In this document: one piece after another, positions 60,771 to 64,000 of the stretch | How positions within the stretch are numbered: the stretch's first letter is position 1 | Layout: each line of letters starts with the position of its first letter | Assembly: GCF_036370855.1 (NCBI RefSeq) | Contig: NC_088103.1 | Location: 10,851,404-10,915,403 of the forward strand | Length of the DNA: 64,000 nucleotides | Reading direction: 5' to 3' | Source of the DNA: Dromaius novaehollandiae | Lineage: Eukaryota; Chordata; Aves; Casuariiformes; Dromaiidae | Notes under the pieces: generated by a model | Told to the model about the DNA's origin: nothing | The model's database searches: none | What the model saw: the letters and a program-made list of their open reading frames with translations, nothing else | Position numbers and translations under genes: made by a program

Positions 60771-62819
60771 CTGCAAAGCATCAGAGCAGTGTTATTACTT
60801 TAAGCGAACACGCATTGAACAAACACACAAAGACTTGGCTACCCTGGGGGACATTTCTTTAACGTTTTCCACCTTGCTCAGTTTGATTTTTGTTTCATCA
60901 GTATTAACAATTTTGGCAAGCTTTGTGTGCAGCAGCTGTTACCAGCATTGTCTGCAGCAGCTGGTTCCCTCTGTGCTCCGACATGCCCAGCCGAAGCGAG
61001 GAGGAACAGGTGTCGGCAGTGCTTGGAAAACATGGGAAAATGTCCTCCTGTGCACATGAAATGCAGCCTTTCTCTCTGAAGAGCCTAAAACGGCATTTGG
61101 AGAAATAGAGTGGACTCTGGCCTCACAACTCACTAAAACATGGATTTTCTAAATCTCTTTGCAGATTGAAAGATTAGTTATAATTAACTGGGAACAAGTC
61201 AAGTAAAGCCACCCTGTGAGGTGAAGAGATGCAAAATGCATACACTCAGGCCAGCGTTTTTCAAAAGCGCCAGTGCAGGTTTGCAAATAGGGGGGATTCT
61301 GCTAATTGTCCCTACAGAAAGTTGCCTTTTCCCATCTTCATGAAGACTCATGTAAGCGCCAAAAATGTGTGTGTGCAAAATTGTACTAGGAGAAATGAAA
61401 TTCTGTCTTGAAAAATCAGTGTGGGGTTAGGATATCCCTGTATAGGCAGCAACTACCAGCTGATGACTACCTACAGTGGTGGGATTTTACATATTTTGCT
61501 TGGTCAGAGAGCTGGGAAGGGGAGGAAGGGTAACCTTTCAAATATATTGAAATGTGGGCTGATAGCATTTCTTCAATAGTGCTTACTTTGCTACCATTTT
61601 GCAAGAACCTTTCCTAAAAAACAGGTTTAATATTTTATCAGTATTTCTGTAGAAGAATAAAGCACATTTAAATTTTTTCATTTCATATTATCACTGAGGA
61701 GAATCTAGTAGCAACACAGAAATTATTTGCTAACAGCTATAGGAGAATAATAGTTTATTATAGTACCAGGATTATAGAACTGATTTAAGGCATTATAGCA
61801 TCCAGTTTATAGTACTTGGATTTGCCAGCCATTGCGCGCATGGAAATCCAGATTCCTTCTGAATGAGTAGCAGGTGATGAGGCAGTGACAACTGCACCCA
61901 ACTGATTACCCTCCAAAAACTGCTTCACATTACTCAGCAGTGATGCCACTGGACAGTAAAGGAATGGCATCGGTGTGGTCTGGTAGGAGCTCCATTTTTT
62001 ACTTCCTAAGTCTAAGAGAGAGACATCGCAGAGAGAGGGAAAAATACAGGATTTCTCAGAGTCTCTTTCAAGACACTTGTTGGGTTTAAAAGCTTTTAAT
62101 GGGGCAGGGAGCAAAGTTATGGAATTCCATATTCCATAAGAATTAAAACTCATTTAGTAATTTTCTTCTTAAGAGGGCAGTTTTATGTTTTTAACAGTGA
62201 AAAGCATAACTACGAGAGTGATTGTCTCATGGAGAGGTAATCAAAATCTGTAAGGCTTCTCTGCTCAAATCCTGCAGAGTAGCCTACGTTCTGTTCTGAC
62301 CCTCAAAATTAGCAAATCCAGCCACTTTTATAGGATTTGCTGATACCAGGGGTGGAACACCTGATGTGACACTCTCGTATTACACTGGTAGGGAGCAAAG
62401 GGAATGGCTGACATGGCTAAACATCTGATGCAATGCTCCCTAACTGGTAAACTAGATAAAAATAGCTCAGTCCTACATCATCTGGTTGGTGTACTTCTGA
62501 TCCCCAGATATAGGAGACTTTCATACGTTCATTTTGTTAATCTTTAGCTCATAAGAAGGTAACAGTTAGGCCCTAAGACAGAATTGTGCCAAAGCAAAAT
62601 AGAAACATTATTTTCTTCAAAATTATAAAATTAATTCAAGTTCTAGTGCATTTTACATCCTTTAAAAATTCTACAGTGAAATGCATCTCACCAATAGCTA
62701 TAGAACATTTTTAAAAGTTACCTTAATTTAATTGTGGAGTTCAAATACTTCTTATTTTGTGAGGTTAAATCACCATATTTATATAACCAAAAAGGAATAA
62801 ACCTTTAGATGATACTCAC
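60771..62819 (-). other. MYPN: MYPN intron
   Basis: GT-AG intron of 2.05 kb (donor CCAG|GTGAGT, acceptor GCTTTGCAG). It contains a 122-codon open frame at 61785-62153 (-) with no recognised family, no suitable splice sites and no place in the MYPN reading frame; taken as chance. Confidence 0.8.
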
Positions 62820-62843
62820 CTGGTTCAGCCATAGATCGTGGTT
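62820..62843 (-). CDS. MYPN: MYPN 24-nt microexon
   Basis: A 24-base exon reading (x)AA CCA CGA TCT ATG GCT GAA CCA G, i.e. split Lys or Gln, PRSMAEP, split Glu. Flanked by acceptor 'ctcttccctttag' and donor CAG|GTGAGTATC, both strong. Human myopalladin has KKPRSMAEPEEICTLV at the same place, so sequence, phase and splice sites agree. It encodes the loop between the D and E strands of the second Ig domain. The phase demands a preceding exon ending in one base of a codon, beyond 64000. Skipping it would remove eight residues in frame. Confidence 0.93.
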
Positions 62844-64000
62844 CTAAAGGGAAGAGCAGAATTAGCAGAGTGAATATATTTACTGTTGCTAATACAATTA
62901 ATTTTTTTCTTAGAGACTAACTATAAAGCTTGATCTTCTCTATATGATGCAATATTCCTTCTATTCCTTCTGATGCAGTTTTCTGTTTAAGGGCTGGCAG
63001 AGATGGCCAAGCCTTGTACTCAACAGTATGTCAAGTCTACTGAACATGTGTCCTTATTTCAATTGGCTAAAATTTTGGTGAAATATTACACTTAAACTTG
63101 AAATTGTTTTAATGAAACAGTGTTTGTCAAATTGAATCTTTTGCCTGATCTCTTTGTGGTTTCTCTTAGAACATTTATACTGAGGTTTTCTACTCCAACA
63201 CAAGGTGTTGGAATCAGATCCTTAGTCAGAGAAAGATTTGGTGGAAATATCTAGTTATTTTTAATAATGAACCATTTTGTCTTCATGCTTATGTTTTATT
63301 TAGAATTTCTTTTTTGAAAAAAAGTTCTTATTTACTATAATGCTATAGTGCACTATAGTATATTTACTACAGCATTTATGAACAGGAGGTAAATTGTGCA
63401 AGAAGTAGTTTTTTGCAATCTTAGTACTATTTTAGTGTGTCTTGAAGACAGTTTCTGAAACTATCACACAGTGAAATCAAATTATGTTAAAACATTTTTT
63501 CATTCAGATTTATTTTAGTGTGATGTTTAAAGAACTTCTATCAAGTTTTAGCAGTTACAGTATTCCAGAGAGTTTTGAGGAAACTGCAGGCTACATTTGA
63601 AAATGATAGTAAGAGCATGTATTTACAATATCTATCATGTATTGCGTGCGCACACATGAATGCATAAGCATATGCCTATATCAAGTCACTTTTGCCGATA
63701 AATAAGCAATCAACGGTCCACAAGCATTAGTATAATAGCACTTAACCTTAACTGAAAGATGAGGCACTTTACAGGCGATGGAACTGTATGTAAATGGTTA
63801 TAAAAAGAAAACCAAACACAGCAGAAATAAGACTGAGTCAGAAAAAGACACTGAAATAGCAGACAGATGAAAGTGGAAGGCCAGATGATACAATAGCTTG
63901 GGGAATCTCAGACAAATACTACCTGTGAATATTCTGTTCAATTCACCCACAGTTTTGGCTTTTGGGACCCAGTTTTTATTGCCATAAAATATGGCTTAGG
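62844..64000 (-). other. MYPN: MYPN intron (partial, continues beyond window)
   Basis: At least 1.16 kb of intron upstream of the microexon. I searched it for the first half of the second Ig domain (expected strings like ASEGQLVVFECRVKG or VEWYREG) and found nothing. That exon and all N-terminal exons lie to the right of the window. Confidence 0.8.

Noticed and set aside
61785-62153. 122-codon open frame on the minus strand in a MYPN intron
   Set aside because: No recognised domain, not joined in phase to MYPN exons, and length within chance expectation for 64 kb; the human protein has no insertion there.

Overview
This is an AT-rich stretch of amniote nuclear DNA, gene-poor with long introns. 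Split genes with GT-AG introns, vertebrate protein families and sparse simple repeats exclude a prokaryote. A CR1-type LINE fragment near 29.65 kb and several worn ancient repeats (MIR/CORE-SINE-like pieces, and a recurring motif around 'attgacttca') point to a sauropsid. A bird, crocodilian or turtle is most likely; I cannot fix the species from sequence alone.

Layout, left to right. (1) 1-3616: the last intron and terminal coding exon of PBLD (PhzF-fold protein), + strand. (2) About 4.1-21.2 kb: non-coding DNA upstream of ATOH7. It contains several blocks dense in homeodomain, POU-octamer and E-box motifs that look like candidate retinal enhancers; this is inference from motif density only. 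(3) 21.24-23.13 kb: the single-exon gene ATOH7 (Ath5, proneural bHLH), + strand. Its 151-residue protein is intact. A TATA-like box, twin CACCTG E-boxes, a leader rich in upstream ORFs and a poly(A) signal can be pointed to. (4) About 23.1-31.8 kb: intergenic DNA with an E-box cluster, an octamer site, the CR1 fragment and a T28 run. (5) 31.8-64.0 kb: the 3' two thirds of MYPN (myopalladin), - strand. Thirteen exons encode 832 contiguous residues to the stop codon. They cover the second half of one Ig domain, the proline-rich nebulin-binding segment, a serine-rich linker, three complete C-terminal Ig domains and the conserved tail. The 5' part of MYPN lies beyond 64000.

The order PBLD> ATOH7> <MYPN, with ATOH7 and MYPN converging, matches human 10q21.3 as I know it. 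The three genes do not form a pathway: PBLD is a putative isomerase-like enzyme, ATOH7 specifies retinal ganglion cells, and MYPN is a sarcomeric Z-line/I-band scaffold. All MYPN exon junctions below were derived by hand from splice sites and are phase-consistent across every intron. I saw no CRISPR array, tRNA, rRNA or intact mobile element, and no clear sign of an undescribed protein-coding system. The most interesting unexplained material is regulatory: the motif-dense blocks around ATOH7, its uORF-laden leader, a 24-nt MYPN microexon and a strong G-quadruplex motif in the large MYPN intron.
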